Below are positions 27,101 through 39,100 of a DNA stretch of 64,000 nucleotides, one piece after another (the stretch's first letter is position 1; each line of letters opens with the position of its first letter). The stretch is from positions 1 through 64,000 of the forward strand of contig JAGFNQ010010061.1 of NCBI GenBank assembly GCA_024364735.1, in the 5' to 3' direction. The notes below the pieces were generated by a model, which saw nothing but the letters and a program-made list of their open reading frames with translations, did not search any database and was not told the DNA's origin. The translations under genes were made by a program, and so were the position numbers. This DNA is from Boesenbergia rotunda (taxonomy: Eukaryota; Streptophyta; Magnoliopsida; Zingiberales; Zingiberaceae).

Positions 27101-30100
27101 GCTCTGAGTACAATTCTCTCCGCACTCAACCCTCTCGGCTTAGCCCCTGAGTACAAGCACTCATACTCAGTCACTTGCACCTCAGTTGACTCTTCACCAG
27201 CAGTCTTGACTGTTGCCTTCACGCCTTCTTCATCTTTGGCCATTGTCCCTCGGATGCGCACGCAAGCCTCTAGCTTGCCTCCATGCCACCCTTCACGTAC
27301 GCCTCGAAGTCCGTGTCCCTCGGCTCATCATCTCCGCTATCCATGGTCCCTCGGATACGCACGTAAGCCTCCAGCTTACCTCCATGCCATCCTTCACCTG
27401 AAGACGTCAACCAAGTCCACATATACCTGTACACCTGCACACTCATGTACATATGTGAGAACAACACAAATCCTAACTTAACCATTTCGCCCACACATCA
27501 AAATCCCATGATCCTCCAGATCATCTCAGGGCCGATTGCCCCAACAATACAGACCTCCTACCTCACGGCCAGTCCCAATCGTTTGCTTGGTCTCGAGATC
27601 CTGAAAGACACAATGATCAGGGAAAAAAGTTACTGAGCAGTGTAATTGTTTAGTAATACTACTAACAGAAAGTAAATTAAGAGAAATGGAAGGGACATGA
27701 AGTGCAGAGGATAGGATAAAGTGGTATGCCAGTTGTATGGAACATTTTCCAGCCACAGTAGCTTTGGTGCCATCAGCGATGGTCACTTTATCCTAGCCAG
27801 AAGACAAAGAGTAGGAAATGAAGGAATTAGCAAGATTTGTCATATGATCCGTAGCTCCTGAGTCAATTACCCAGGGGATACAAGATCTTGACGCATCAAT
27901 ACTTAATTCCAGACCACGGATACCTGTGTGCGCTTGAGACGAATTGACATAGGATGAAGTCTCAAGTCGCGCTAAAAGGTGCTGAAGGTTGGCAATATCA
28001 GTAGATGACAACTCAATATTAGAAGGTACCGAGGAATTAGTAGTCTCTCCATCCACTAATTTCTGGACAGCAATATTCCCACGACTAGGAACCTTCTTGT
28101 CACTGTATTTGAATTTTTCAGGCTTTTTCTCTGGATATTTCTCCCAACAAAAATCTGAATCATGATTAGACCTCTTGCACTGCCGACAAAATTTTCCACC
28201 TTTTCCTTTTGTCCCCCCAGACTTGAGCTTGTTAGAAGAACCGACAAAAGCAGATGTCTCCCCAATTTGAGCGCTTGTTGCAGAGATATTACCTTTGTTG
28301 TTCATGGTTCTTCTCCTGCCTTCCTCACTCAGAATTTTGTAATAAACTTGTTCTAAGGAGGGAGTAGGATCAAAACTAAGAATTTGTCCTTTCAAATTTT
28401 TAAACTCTGCATGAAGCCCATCAAGAAACTTAATGATTCTGTCCTTCTCCAGAAGCTTCAGATATCTCTGATGATCATCAGTGGAAATTCAATTATCAAC
28501 ATAATTTGTAACAGACATAGAACCTTGCTCAAGTTTAAAATTTGACTACTTATCTGATAAGTACGCAGCATATCATGCTTGCGTCCATACATTTGCTCCA
28601 ATGTCCTCCACATATCAACAGATGTTCTATTATGAAGAATGACCTGTTTGATGCCAGAACTTACAGAATTAAGTATCCAAGTCATTACCAGAATATTGTC
28701 ACGCCTCCAAGTACGAAAACTGGGATCTTTCTCATCTGGTTTCACTTTAGTACCGTGAAGAATATCAAGTTTATCATGACCTTCAACATAAAGCTCAACA
28801 GCAACTGCCCACGATGCATAATTTGTCTCGGTCAATTTTTCCGACGTTATTTGAAGACCATGTCCTCCGGTTCCTGTCATTGTGAAAATTGGTTGTACCT
28901 GTCCAGAAGAAGTCAAGGGATCTATAGACATCCCAGAACTTACCCCAGAGGTGTCTGCCATAGAGATGGAACTTTCTCAGTTCGCTGCTTTGAAAGCTCG
29001 GGAGATCAGGGAAGGGCAGAGAGCAACAGTGAAGATGGCTGGTGCGTGCTGCTGGAAACCTTCACTGCTGCTGTTCGCTTCCTTGAAAAACTGGGCTGAT
29101 CAGAGAGGAGGAGAGATGGCTGGCGCCGGTCATAGATGAGGAAGAAAGAAGACGAGATTGCAGACGTTGGCGAGAAGAAGCTGCAGAAAATAAGAAGCCA
29201 CGGGAAGAAGAAGCCACGGGACGTTAGCTGGAGCGTGCAGCTGTGAAAGAAGTTTGCCGAGAAGAACTAGCGGAGACGGCACCGGCGGAAAGGAAGCCTA
29301 AGGGCCAACTGCTTCCGGTGACAAGAAGAAGAAGCCGATGCGCAGATTCGGCTTCATCAGGCGTCGCGGTCATGTCTGTGCCTCAGTCGCGACAAGAAGA
29401 AGAAACCGATGTGGCGGTGCCGGTGTCAAGGTCACGTCGAGGAGGAGAGGAGATAGTGCAGCACCTTGGCTCGCGTCGGAGAGGCGTGCTCGAAGAGAGA
29501 GTGGCGGCGCGCGTGTCCGCGAAGAGAAGGTCGGCTCGCGTGTGCCCGAAGAGAAAGCAGCTTCAAGGTTTTGTCGGCACTGTGCGAGAAGGCAGAGAGG
29601 AGAGAAAGGCGTCGTGCGTGCGAGAAGGCAGAGAGGAGAAAAAAAAACGACGGCGGCGCACGTAGGGAAGGGAAAAAAAATTAGGTTTTTTGAATAACCT
29701 GCTCTGATACCATGTTGTAGAAGTAAAACTCTCAAAAATTATATTAAACCGAGACCCTTTACAAGACTTATATAACTTGCAAACCCTAATGATACAAAAA
29801 TAGGAAAAGACCCAACTACCCTTGTAACTCACAACAGTGTCAAAGGGGGAGAATGGATGGTTTAAGTTAGATTTTTAGCTTAAAATGGGTGATTTAAGTT
29901 AGATGTTTAGCTTAAATCTTGGAGTATGATGAAAAATTAAAAATGGATGAAGGCATAGGTTAAGGGGGAGGTTACCTCTTAGGTTTTGCTATGTCTTATA
30001 TTTTTAATTGTTGTTGTTTGTTGTTAAGTTAGGTTTGCAACTTAACTTTTGGTGTATGATAAGAATTGAAAAATGGGAGTAGACATGGGTTAAGGGGGAG

Positions 30101-33100
30101 TTTCCTCTAAGGTTTTACTATGTCTTGTTTTTTAATTGCTATTTACTGTTGTTGACTGGTTATTATTCATTCCCTAACTTCAACATATTGCCACACATCA
30201 AAAAGGGAAAGATTGTTGAGGCAATCGGCCCAAGAATGATCGGGAAGATCATGGTTTTGATGTGTGTGTGCCAATATGTTTAAGGTTAGGGTTTTGTGTT
30301 GTATTTGATATGTGTGATTAAGTTTGCAAGACTTGGAGAATCACACATGGAGAGCATATCCGAGGGACGAGAGCTCCAAGGGCAAGCCGGGAAGTGGACT
30401 TCAAGGGCACACGTGAAGGGTGGCATGGAGGCAAGCCAAGGAAGGCTTGTGTGCGCATCCGAGAGACGATAGCCAGAGGAAGAAAACTTCAAGGGGCAAG
30501 CCAAGGGAGCATACCTAAAGGCATACGTGAAGGAGAGTGTTTGGAGTGATTGTAAGTGAGTTTAGAAGCTGGGCAGTCGACTGGCCAGAGGGCAGACGAC
30601 TGCCAAAACTCACAGAAGGTTTTCAGCCTTCGACAGTCGACTGCCCCAGGGGCAGTCGACTGGTAACCCCCAAAACTAGCCGTTGGCTGGCATTTATTGC
30701 TAGGCCAGTCGGCTGCCCCAGGGGCAGTCGACTGGTGCGGGTCTGGACAGCTTGCGAAGTTGTCCTGTTCTCTTATAAAAAAGGGACTTTTTGGCACGAG
30801 TACGGTACGGTTTTTTACTGTAACGAAGTGTTGTTCGTGCCCCGTGTGACCAGATCTTCCTCTCGCTTTTCTCTACATCATGTAAAGAGGAAGAAGACGA
30901 CGTTTGTAAAGGTTTCTCCACCTTGAAGGAGGGTTTCATAGTGGAGAGTGTGCAACCGCGTGGATCCTTGAATTAGTCACCCGTTTTTGTGAATACCAAG
31001 TAAAAATACTCTGAGCTAGCGTTGAATTTTGTTTTGCTTATTATTTTTGTTTGTATTGCGCTAACAATTTTGTAGAGAATTCGACAATGTGCTATTCACC
31101 CCCCCTCTAGCAACGCACGCGATCTAACAAGTTGGATAAGATTTTATCCACAGCGCCACAGTAACTGTTAATCATTTTTCAATTTGAGGCACCTTAATTC
31201 CGACCCGAGCCGCTTTAGTTTTGACATGAGGTGCCTCGGGTATCAGCTGAGGCGTTTCAGTTTTGCTTAGCACAAAACTCCGTCTTTTCAACTGAGGTGC
31301 CTCAGTTGACCTTTTGGTTAAAGTCAACATTCGTGTTGACTTTTCTCCATCTTCATCGTCTTGGATTATTTCCGGCCAAAATTAGGCTCATCCGAACCCC
31401 ACTCCGGCTTTCACCTCGAACGGGCTTCCTCCCTGGCTTCTCGTTCCTCGGACGTCGCGAACGCCCTTCTCGTCCACCGGTATACTCTTCCACAGCATTT
31501 GCATCCCTCGGATGCATCGAGCCCGTCAGCTCCCTTTCCCGTGTCATCCTTCTCGTCTATTGCGTATTTCGCTTGACTTCTTGTGCTCCTAAGCTCCTGC
31601 ATACTTAGACATAAGAATAAAAAACACACAGGACCTAACTTGACTTGGTTGATCACATCAAAACCAACCTGGGGTACTTACACAAACTACCTGGATAAGG
31701 GAACTAAACCATTACCTTATCAAGCTCATCACTAGCACAAAATGCTTAAAACCGAGTTAATAGTGGCTCCTTATTAAACCTACAAAATTTCTTTATAGCC
31801 ACCAATTCACCATGTGAGACTAAATAAATGGTCTCTTGTGTAGTTGTAAAGAACTTTGAGAACAATTAAAACGATGAACACAATTTCTATTAGAATTTTA
31901 AATATGTTGGATTTATTACTCAACAAGGAGATATTAATAAAAGCTTAAAAAAGATGATATTAACAAAACAAATTATAGTTTGTTGAAGAATAAGCGAATT
32001 TTACAAAGCAATACTTTAATAATCAAGAGACTTTGGCTAATCACCCATCTAAAAGCTAAATTGTATAAAAGCAGTGATTTATATTTTTTTTGGTTTAACA
32101 TCCTTAGCAAGTCAAGCTAGACTATGGTTATAAGGACTTGTTATTGCATAGTGCAAGAAAAGATGCAGACTTCCGACAAACCAAAAATGATGGCAATTAA
32201 AAAAAATGTAGAAAAGAACTGTTGCAGTAAACCAAGAAATAAAACCATGAGATGTTATATTCCAATGTCTGAATAGGGGATTAGATGAGTTAATTAGGGG
32301 TTGTTGGCATGAATAAAAATTAATTAAAGCTGAGCTGGCTTGTTTAAATTGTGATCTAGTGATGCTTAGATCCAATTTGGGTCCAATTTGAGGCTAGGTT
32401 GGCTATTGAGGAATGTTGATGCAGCACCATAATAGGACAGTAAATCTCACATAGGAACCTTATGTGAGGTTATATATGAGGATTTGTGCACCCTTTATAG
32501 AATGAAAAATGATTCATTATCCTAATCTATTCTCCTAACAATAGCGTCCAAGTTTTATCCAGTTCATATTGAATAGTAGAAGCATAATATTAGGTATTGA
32601 AAAACAAATTTTTTATACTAAAACTTCCTATTTCATATCTTTCAAATTAAAACTATCTAATTCTAAACCCCATCATTCACTCCCATGAAAGAAGTTTGAC
32701 ATCAAACAAGTTGTTAATATCTTTAATTTGGCGGTCCTTTTCAATGAGTAAAGAATAAAACTATAAAAGTAATGCCTTCTAAGTCTCACCCTCAAAGTAC
32801 GTTTGTGCATCATTTTTTCTTGGGCTCAAAAAGAAGAAGATAAAATCAATCACAGAATGGTCAAAAATAAAATAAAGGCGTAGAAAAGCATGTCCCATCA
32901 ATAATACAATAGGCAGATAATTTAAAATCATTCATTTTGAATCGTAATTGAATATCAAAGGTAAAAGAGCTTCACATGCACTGAATCTTGGACTAGACTT
33001 TGAGCAACCCTTATTCATTTCATTAATAGTCTTAGGCAAACACAAGCTAAGTTGCTCTCCCAAGGTCAATAGAAGAGGCCCTTATGTGGTTGTTGAACTC

Positions 33101-36100
33101 ATGCAGACTACTTCATACTTGGCCCCAATGTTCAAAATCCAGAATCGTGCCAAAGTTTCAGTTTTTCACAGGAATGATATTGTTTTGGTGTTGTGCTGAC
33201 ATTTCAATGCATGATGTTGATGGTGAATTGGAGGTTGAAGGAGGAAGAGATGAAGCAAAAGGAGACATTATATGTGCCGACTAGTACGAGTTTCAGTATC
33301 TTATACATTTCGACCATTTCGCTCAGTGCAGTAGGAGATTTCAAATCATACTTGGCCCACTTACAAGCGACCACCATGAGGAATATTAACTAGCTCAACT
33401 CATCCAAGAATTGTTATCTGATAAGCAGTAGTTATCCCAAAAAACCTCAGAAACCCAAAATGACAATCTTAACCCTAACCCTAACAAAGTGAAATGCCGA
33501 TATAGAGTCTTGGCATAAAACTACAACATTAGCTCATAAATGAAGATGCCTATTGTCCAACTCCATAGAGTGACATGAGGAAATGAAATAACTAATTAAA
33601 ACAAAGATAAGCAGTTAAGGAGGTACGAAATCTACCCTTTTGAGAATCTTTTGAAATGAAGTAAGTGTTCCATCCAATTGGTGGGATAGAAACTTGAAAA
33701 TTTAGCCAATACTTTGGTGTTTCTTTTGGCAAGACTCCAAGATATGCCTCAACATATAGTCTTCTCAGATAGCTTGTTATATTGTCCACCTCTACAAGTT
33801 GTGTGGCAATATAGTTTCCATCGGAATCCCACACAGCAAGTTTGTCATCATTCACCTGAGACAAGGAACAAATCTAAACAACAAACCAGAAAGTACCCTT
33901 TCTAAATGCACAAGTATTATATATTGACCATACAATTGAAAATTGCAGATATGCATCTAATATAATTCAGCAGGTCCAATCATACAATACAAAATCAAAA
34001 TTAACATACAAATGAGGTCTTGAACAAGATATGATTATCCAAAATATTTGAAGCAGAGCTTTAAGGTTTCATTCCAGTGCTTGGTTTTATTAGATGGCTT
34101 GTACGATATTATTTCAGCCATAACCAGCATATATAAGTGTTGGTGCATCATTGATGGTGAAAGTCCACTCACACAGTTCGACATGTTGATTGTTGCTCTC
34201 ATGATTCAACCCAATAAGGCCATTTGAATCTATGCTTAGAAATCTCTTGAATTAGCATTATATTTTATAATAGCACATTCATCCAATAATTCAAAAAAAA
34301 AAAAAAAATAGGTATTAGCGTAGCATATATTGAAACAATGAAGCATATATATGACAATGTAATGACAAGAGTGAAGACTCCAAATGGATTAACCAAAGCA
34401 TTTCTTAAGGATCAACTTTAAGTCATGTCTTTTTATGCTGGTCATAGATGAACTCACTGAACATATTGAAGATACATTACCACGGTACATGTTTACAAGT
34501 GACAATATTTTGGTCGATGAGACACGTGACAGAATAAATGTTAAGCTCAAATCTTAATAGGAAACACTAAAAGTAAAAAGATTTTAGGCTTAGAGTAAAG
34601 ACAAAATATATGAAACTTAAATTTAGTAGTAGTAGATGTAATAGGACAATTCTTAATATAGAAGACTATGAGTTGCCTATAAGTTAGACATTTAAGTATA
34701 TAGTTTGTATTTGCAAAAGGATGAAAGAGTTGATAGAGACATTTTACATGGAATACAAGCAAGATGATTGAAATTAGGAGTGTCAAAAATGAATCCGACC
34801 CGAGTCGACCCAAAAAAATCAGATTCGAGTTGGGGATTTTCGGATTCGGGTCGGGTTGGAGGGTTTTCGGGTTGAAAATTAAAATTTTGGGATCGAGTTC
34901 GGGTTCCAGTTGACCCGAGTTGACCTGAATTTAGGATTTAGTGGATTTTTTCGGGTTAAATCAAATTTTATTTTGAAAATTAAAATGCTTTAGGTATATT
35001 AATATCAATGTTAGTGATAATGATTGCTTTATGTATAGTAATATCAATGTTAGTATGATAATGATGGAGTATTGAGATAAAAGTGAAGAATTATAAGGAA
35101 AATAGTCATACAAAAAAAAAGTCATTTTGAATCGAGTTACTCGGGTCGGATTTGGGTTCGGGTTTGAGTTCGGGTTCGGGTTTAGGGGTTTTAGGTTATA
35201 TTCAGGTTCGGGTCGGGTTCGGGTTGGGATTTAAAAAAAAAAAATCCGACCCGACCCGACCCAAGAATACAACCCCTAATTGAAATGGAAGATGTTAGAT
35301 GTTTTTTATGATTATAAGGTACTGCTAAGGTTTAAAGAAAAGTTTTACAAAATGACGGTTAGACTTACTATCTTGTATAGAGGTGAATGTTGTGACAAAT
35401 TGGTCTCGAAACTTGTCTTCTCCTTAGAGAAGGTCTTTCATTATATAGGTAAGACTGCCAACTATACAATTACATGGAAAATAAATATATGAAGTAATTA
35501 TAGGAATCTAAATATGGTAACCTAAATCAGAGTATACAGCCTTATTAGGAAATCAATCATAGGTAATTGACCCTAAATATGGTAACCGAAATCTCCTATC
35601 TATGAGAGTATATACAACCTTTATTAGGGAATTAATTATAGAGATAATTAAGCTACTATTATTTAATGCCTACTGACATCTCCCCTTAAATTGATGCGGG
35701 TGATCCACAAGCATCAATTTGTCATTAAGAAATTTATGTCTTGGTCGTGCAAAAGCCTTGGTAGAAACATGAGGAAGAGAAATGATCCGAGCTTCGTAAG
35801 CCTCACGGATGAAGTGACAATCAATCTCGATATGTTTAGTACGTTTATGGAAGACGGGATTGGCAGAAATGTGAATGGCACTAGTATTATCTGCATGAAG
35901 AGGTGCAGGACTGCATAGTGGAAAACCAAGCTCAACTAGTAGACCACGAAGCCAGTGGATTTCTGCACAAGCTTGGGACATAACTCTATATTCAAACTCA
36001 GTCGAAGACTTAGAAACACGGTCTTGTTTCTTACTTTCTAGGAAATAAGAGCAGGTCCAAGAAACATACACCATCTTGTTGTAGAACGCCTTGTATCACT

Positions 36101-39100
36101 ACACTCAGCATCACTATATGCCACAAGTTAAAAAATGTGAACATTAGAGAGAATCAGATTTGCGCCAATTGAGGGAAAATTTTAAGAGACGTATTTAAAA
36201 TAATATGTACATACATGGTGACTAACAAATGTCCTAGATAGACAATGCGGGACTATAACAAATACACACATTAATCGAAGAAAATGGAGACCAAAGAAGG
36301 ATTGATTAGCAATGATAAATTAGAATAAAATTTATTTAAATATAGATAATGATATAGTAGGACATCGAATCCAATGGCGAAAGAGGATCCATATAGCCGA
36401 CCTCATTTAATAGAATGAAGACTTCGTTGTTGTAGTTGTAGCACATTCATCCAAGAAAGAAAAAGTGAAAAACAAAATCCAGCAACAATAGACCTCACTT
36501 GGCTGAACTGTTTGTGTATTTCAAAGCCATAGATTGAGGCCTGTAAGCATATTCAAGCTTCCTCATGATCCTACATGTCAAATTTAGACTAATGCTACAT
36601 ACTTAAATATGAATGTAGAATTGACCTAGTGTCGGTAAAAAATGGTGATGTACAACCAAGTTGTGGTCTTTTATCATATTGCTAGAAAGATGCATTCAGG
36701 GATAGAGAAAACATAGCATCAACCACTATCATGCAAAGCATGGGGCTATAGCATGAGCAGAATGAAACTCAAATGACAAATCTTTCATGTTACTGGCAGC
36801 AATTACTTAAAAATCTTAAAATCTCCACTATACTGGCTTCGTAATGATCAAGGAAAACACAGAAATTAAAGAAAATAACTCATGTACCAAAATTAATCTT
36901 TAGGGGCTTATGAATGTTAATCTTTAGGGGCTTATGAATAAAAGATAATTGTTCTCTCTTTAACATATTCACTTTTTACAAACCTCAGACATTCCAATTC
37001 ATTTCTGATAATTATACAAATTACTGTGTTAGTCTCAAGAAAGAGCATCAGAAACAACCTGTGACAGTCAGTTCACTGAACAATGAAATAGCAATACAGA
37101 TAAGTATCCATTATCCATTAGTACCAAAAAAAGAATAAGTTACAAATGTCTAAGATAAATAAGAAACAGAAGAAAGGTCTAATGAGTCACTCTAAGATTG
37201 CCATAATCACCAAAAGTTAGCGCAAATACTTTCACTAAGCAAAGCCAATCTAGATGATGAGAAGTCAGTGATCACTAGACACCGTCCTTAATGCTACTAA
37301 TTTCAAACCACCAAATATGAAGATAGGTCAAACAAACCAATTTATCTCTCTTTTGTCAACTGACCTCTATTTTGTAGATCTATGCAAGAATAAATAAAAA
37401 GGATTTTATGAGATCATCAATATAGTTAGATAAATATACTTACAGGGATCCTGACAAAGTCAGTTTGATACCATCCCAGGGGGTTATATGCCACTACCAC
37501 CTGGAGAAAAACAATGAGAATGCCTCTCAATGTGTAATTCAGACAATTCAGATCCTTTCTAATCTCACAACAAAGGAGATCAATGTTTAATTCAGCAAAC
37601 TCAAATCCTTTCGAAACCAATGACAACAGAAAAATATGTTTGACTTACTAAGCTTTTATCCTCAGAAATAACTTTTTCAGTTGTAGGGCAATAGCTTATG
37701 TTCAACAAGTTGCACTGCCAAATTAAGAAGACATTGAACAAATTGAGAGTAAATTAGGAGCTACAATCATTATCAACAGAAAAATAATAGTTACAAAGTA
37801 AACATAGGCTCTTAACTTGATGCTTAATTTACAATACCTACTATCCATTCTAACCCTCTCTTCAAGCTGGACTATCCATTCTAACCCTTCCTTCACTCAA
37901 GAGCATAGATATTGTTCAAGATCTAATGTTACGTAACAACAACTAAGCCGTGTTCCACTAAGTGAGGTCGGCTAATGATCTAATGTTACTCAAAAAAAAA
38001 AAGTTCCACTGAAAATTTCAATAAATATATTTGTTGTGGGTCATACATGTGAATATGTGAGCTAGCGGATGTATTTGTAATATCTCATCTTTGTAGTGAA
38101 GGGTCACCTAGGTACTCTAATATGGAATATTTTCCCCTTCACATGGTATCGGAGTGGCTTCTGTTAGTAGGAGCCCTAGAGCCAATTATGTGATGATTGA
38201 CTAGGGACTTTTTGTATCATATTCTATCATTAATAAAAGCATGTTTGGTTATTATACTTTATATTTGTGCCAAATAACTAAGTATAATAATGTCCTTGGG
38301 TAGTAGGTTTTTATCTACATTATATCGATTGGTTGAATCGATAGTGAGATGATGTAGAGAACACTATACTAAACCATTCCTAGTCAAGCATTAATATTCA
38401 AGGACAATATTAATGCATAGAGACTAGCATGTAGGTCAATTGATGACTTGAGCTCACAAGTCATGGATATATGATATCAAGTTGATACATGGGTATACAT
38501 TAGAGAATGTGTACTGAATTGACCTGCAATGAGAAAGTTTCATAGATTGTCATATGAGTGTCATAAACTTTCTCATGTGACTATTAGTATGAATAGTCCT
38601 TAGACCTGAAGTCACTACGGTTCCCTACATAAGAAGTTATATACTTTGGTATCGTCAAACGTCACCTGTAACAGGGTGGACTATAAAGGCGATCACTGGG
38701 TATGTAATGAATTATGCGGAGGGATGTGAGTGATGTAGATGGGATCTATCCCTCCCATATGACGGGAGTGATATCTGTGGGCCCCTTGATCGAGTAGGAC
38801 TACTAAAACGCATGACCATGCTTAAATGAGTCAATATGAGATATTATGCTCATTTGTTTGAGTGAGTCTACTCGGAGATCAAGAAACACAAAGATTGATC
38901 GAAGATGACACAGTCTATGCCTCATTGGTCAATCTAGATATCGAGGATGGAAGGACAAGGTCATATATTGTCATAGTCAGGGAGGTTAAGTCGGATCTCG
39001 ATTTTCTCGTCACTTGGGTAGCAATGATGCATTGCTAGATGTCGCTCATTGCTTATGTGTCTAAAGCAGTTTAGACATATTGCCAACATTACGAGAACCT

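Larger units (their letters stand above)
20785..27546 (-). mobile_element. Element E: non-autonomous Sirevirus-like element with gag and an extra ORF
   Basis: It is flanked by ATACA at 20780-20784 and 27547-27551. The LTRs are 20785-21741 and 26588-27546, with about 15-20 differences by eye. The primer site is next to the right LTR, gag is 26513-24918, and a second coding region lies at 24015-22930. No protease, integrase or reverse transcriptase is present, so it must use enzymes from a relative. It is the innermost and probably youngest layer of the nest, sitting in pol of C. Confidence 0.92.
17784..29836 (-). mobile_element. Element C: Ty1/copia element with 124-bp LTRs
   Basis: It is flanked by GTGTC at 17779-17783 and 29837-29841. 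The LTRs are 17784-17908 and 29713-29836, each TGTTGT ... CACAACA, and differ at only a few positions. The primer site is at 29701-29712 (minus) and a polypurine tract (minus sense CTTGAGGGGGAG) adjoins the left LTR. It has a full gag-pol content with several stops. Such short LTRs are typical of Ale/Retrofit-like lineages (inference). E is inserted at 20785-27546; without E it is about 5.3 kb. Confidence 0.92.
11552..31129 (+). mobile_element. Element B: Ty1/copia Sirevirus-like retrotransposon
   Basis: It is flanked by AGTTG at 11547-11551 and 31130-31134. The 5' LTR is 11552-12409, the primer site 12412-12423, gag 12469-14088 and pol 14122-17206. There are four polypurine-like tracts after 29842 and a 3' LTR at 30214-31129. 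The order protease-integrase-RT-RNase H identifies Ty1/copia. The element is split by element C at 17784-29836; without it B is about 7.5 kb. B itself interrupts the 5' LTR of D. Confidence 0.92.
8745..31682 (-). mobile_element. Element D: outermost, oldest copia-type (Sirevirus-like) non-autonomous LTR element
   Basis: It is bounded by CAAAC duplications at 8740-8744 and 31683-31687. The left LTR is 8745-9663 (TG..CA), followed by a polypurine tract in minus sense. The right LTR is broken by element B: 31135-31682 remains on the far side, and only a short stub is left near 11530-11551. The internal DNA (9664 to about 11535) holds only decayed gag and no pol. The two LTRs differ far more than those of B, C or E, as expected for the oldest layer. 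A deletion seems to have removed the first part of the 5' LTR, the primer site and the gag start. Confidence 0.85.

Noticed and set aside
29243..29697. Overlapping Arg/Glu-rich ORFs up to 140 codons
   Set aside because: Purine-rich leader of element C gives open frames on several frames; no recognisable protein.
32948..33199. 83-codon ORF considered as a gypsy integrase tail (RRGPYVVVELMQ, HRNDIVLV)
   Set aside because: Faint resemblance only; no neighbouring integrase or LTR, so not annotated as an element.
33472..33487. Telomere-like TTAACCCTAACCCTAACA
   Set aside because: Only about two units; chance or a tiny relic, no array.
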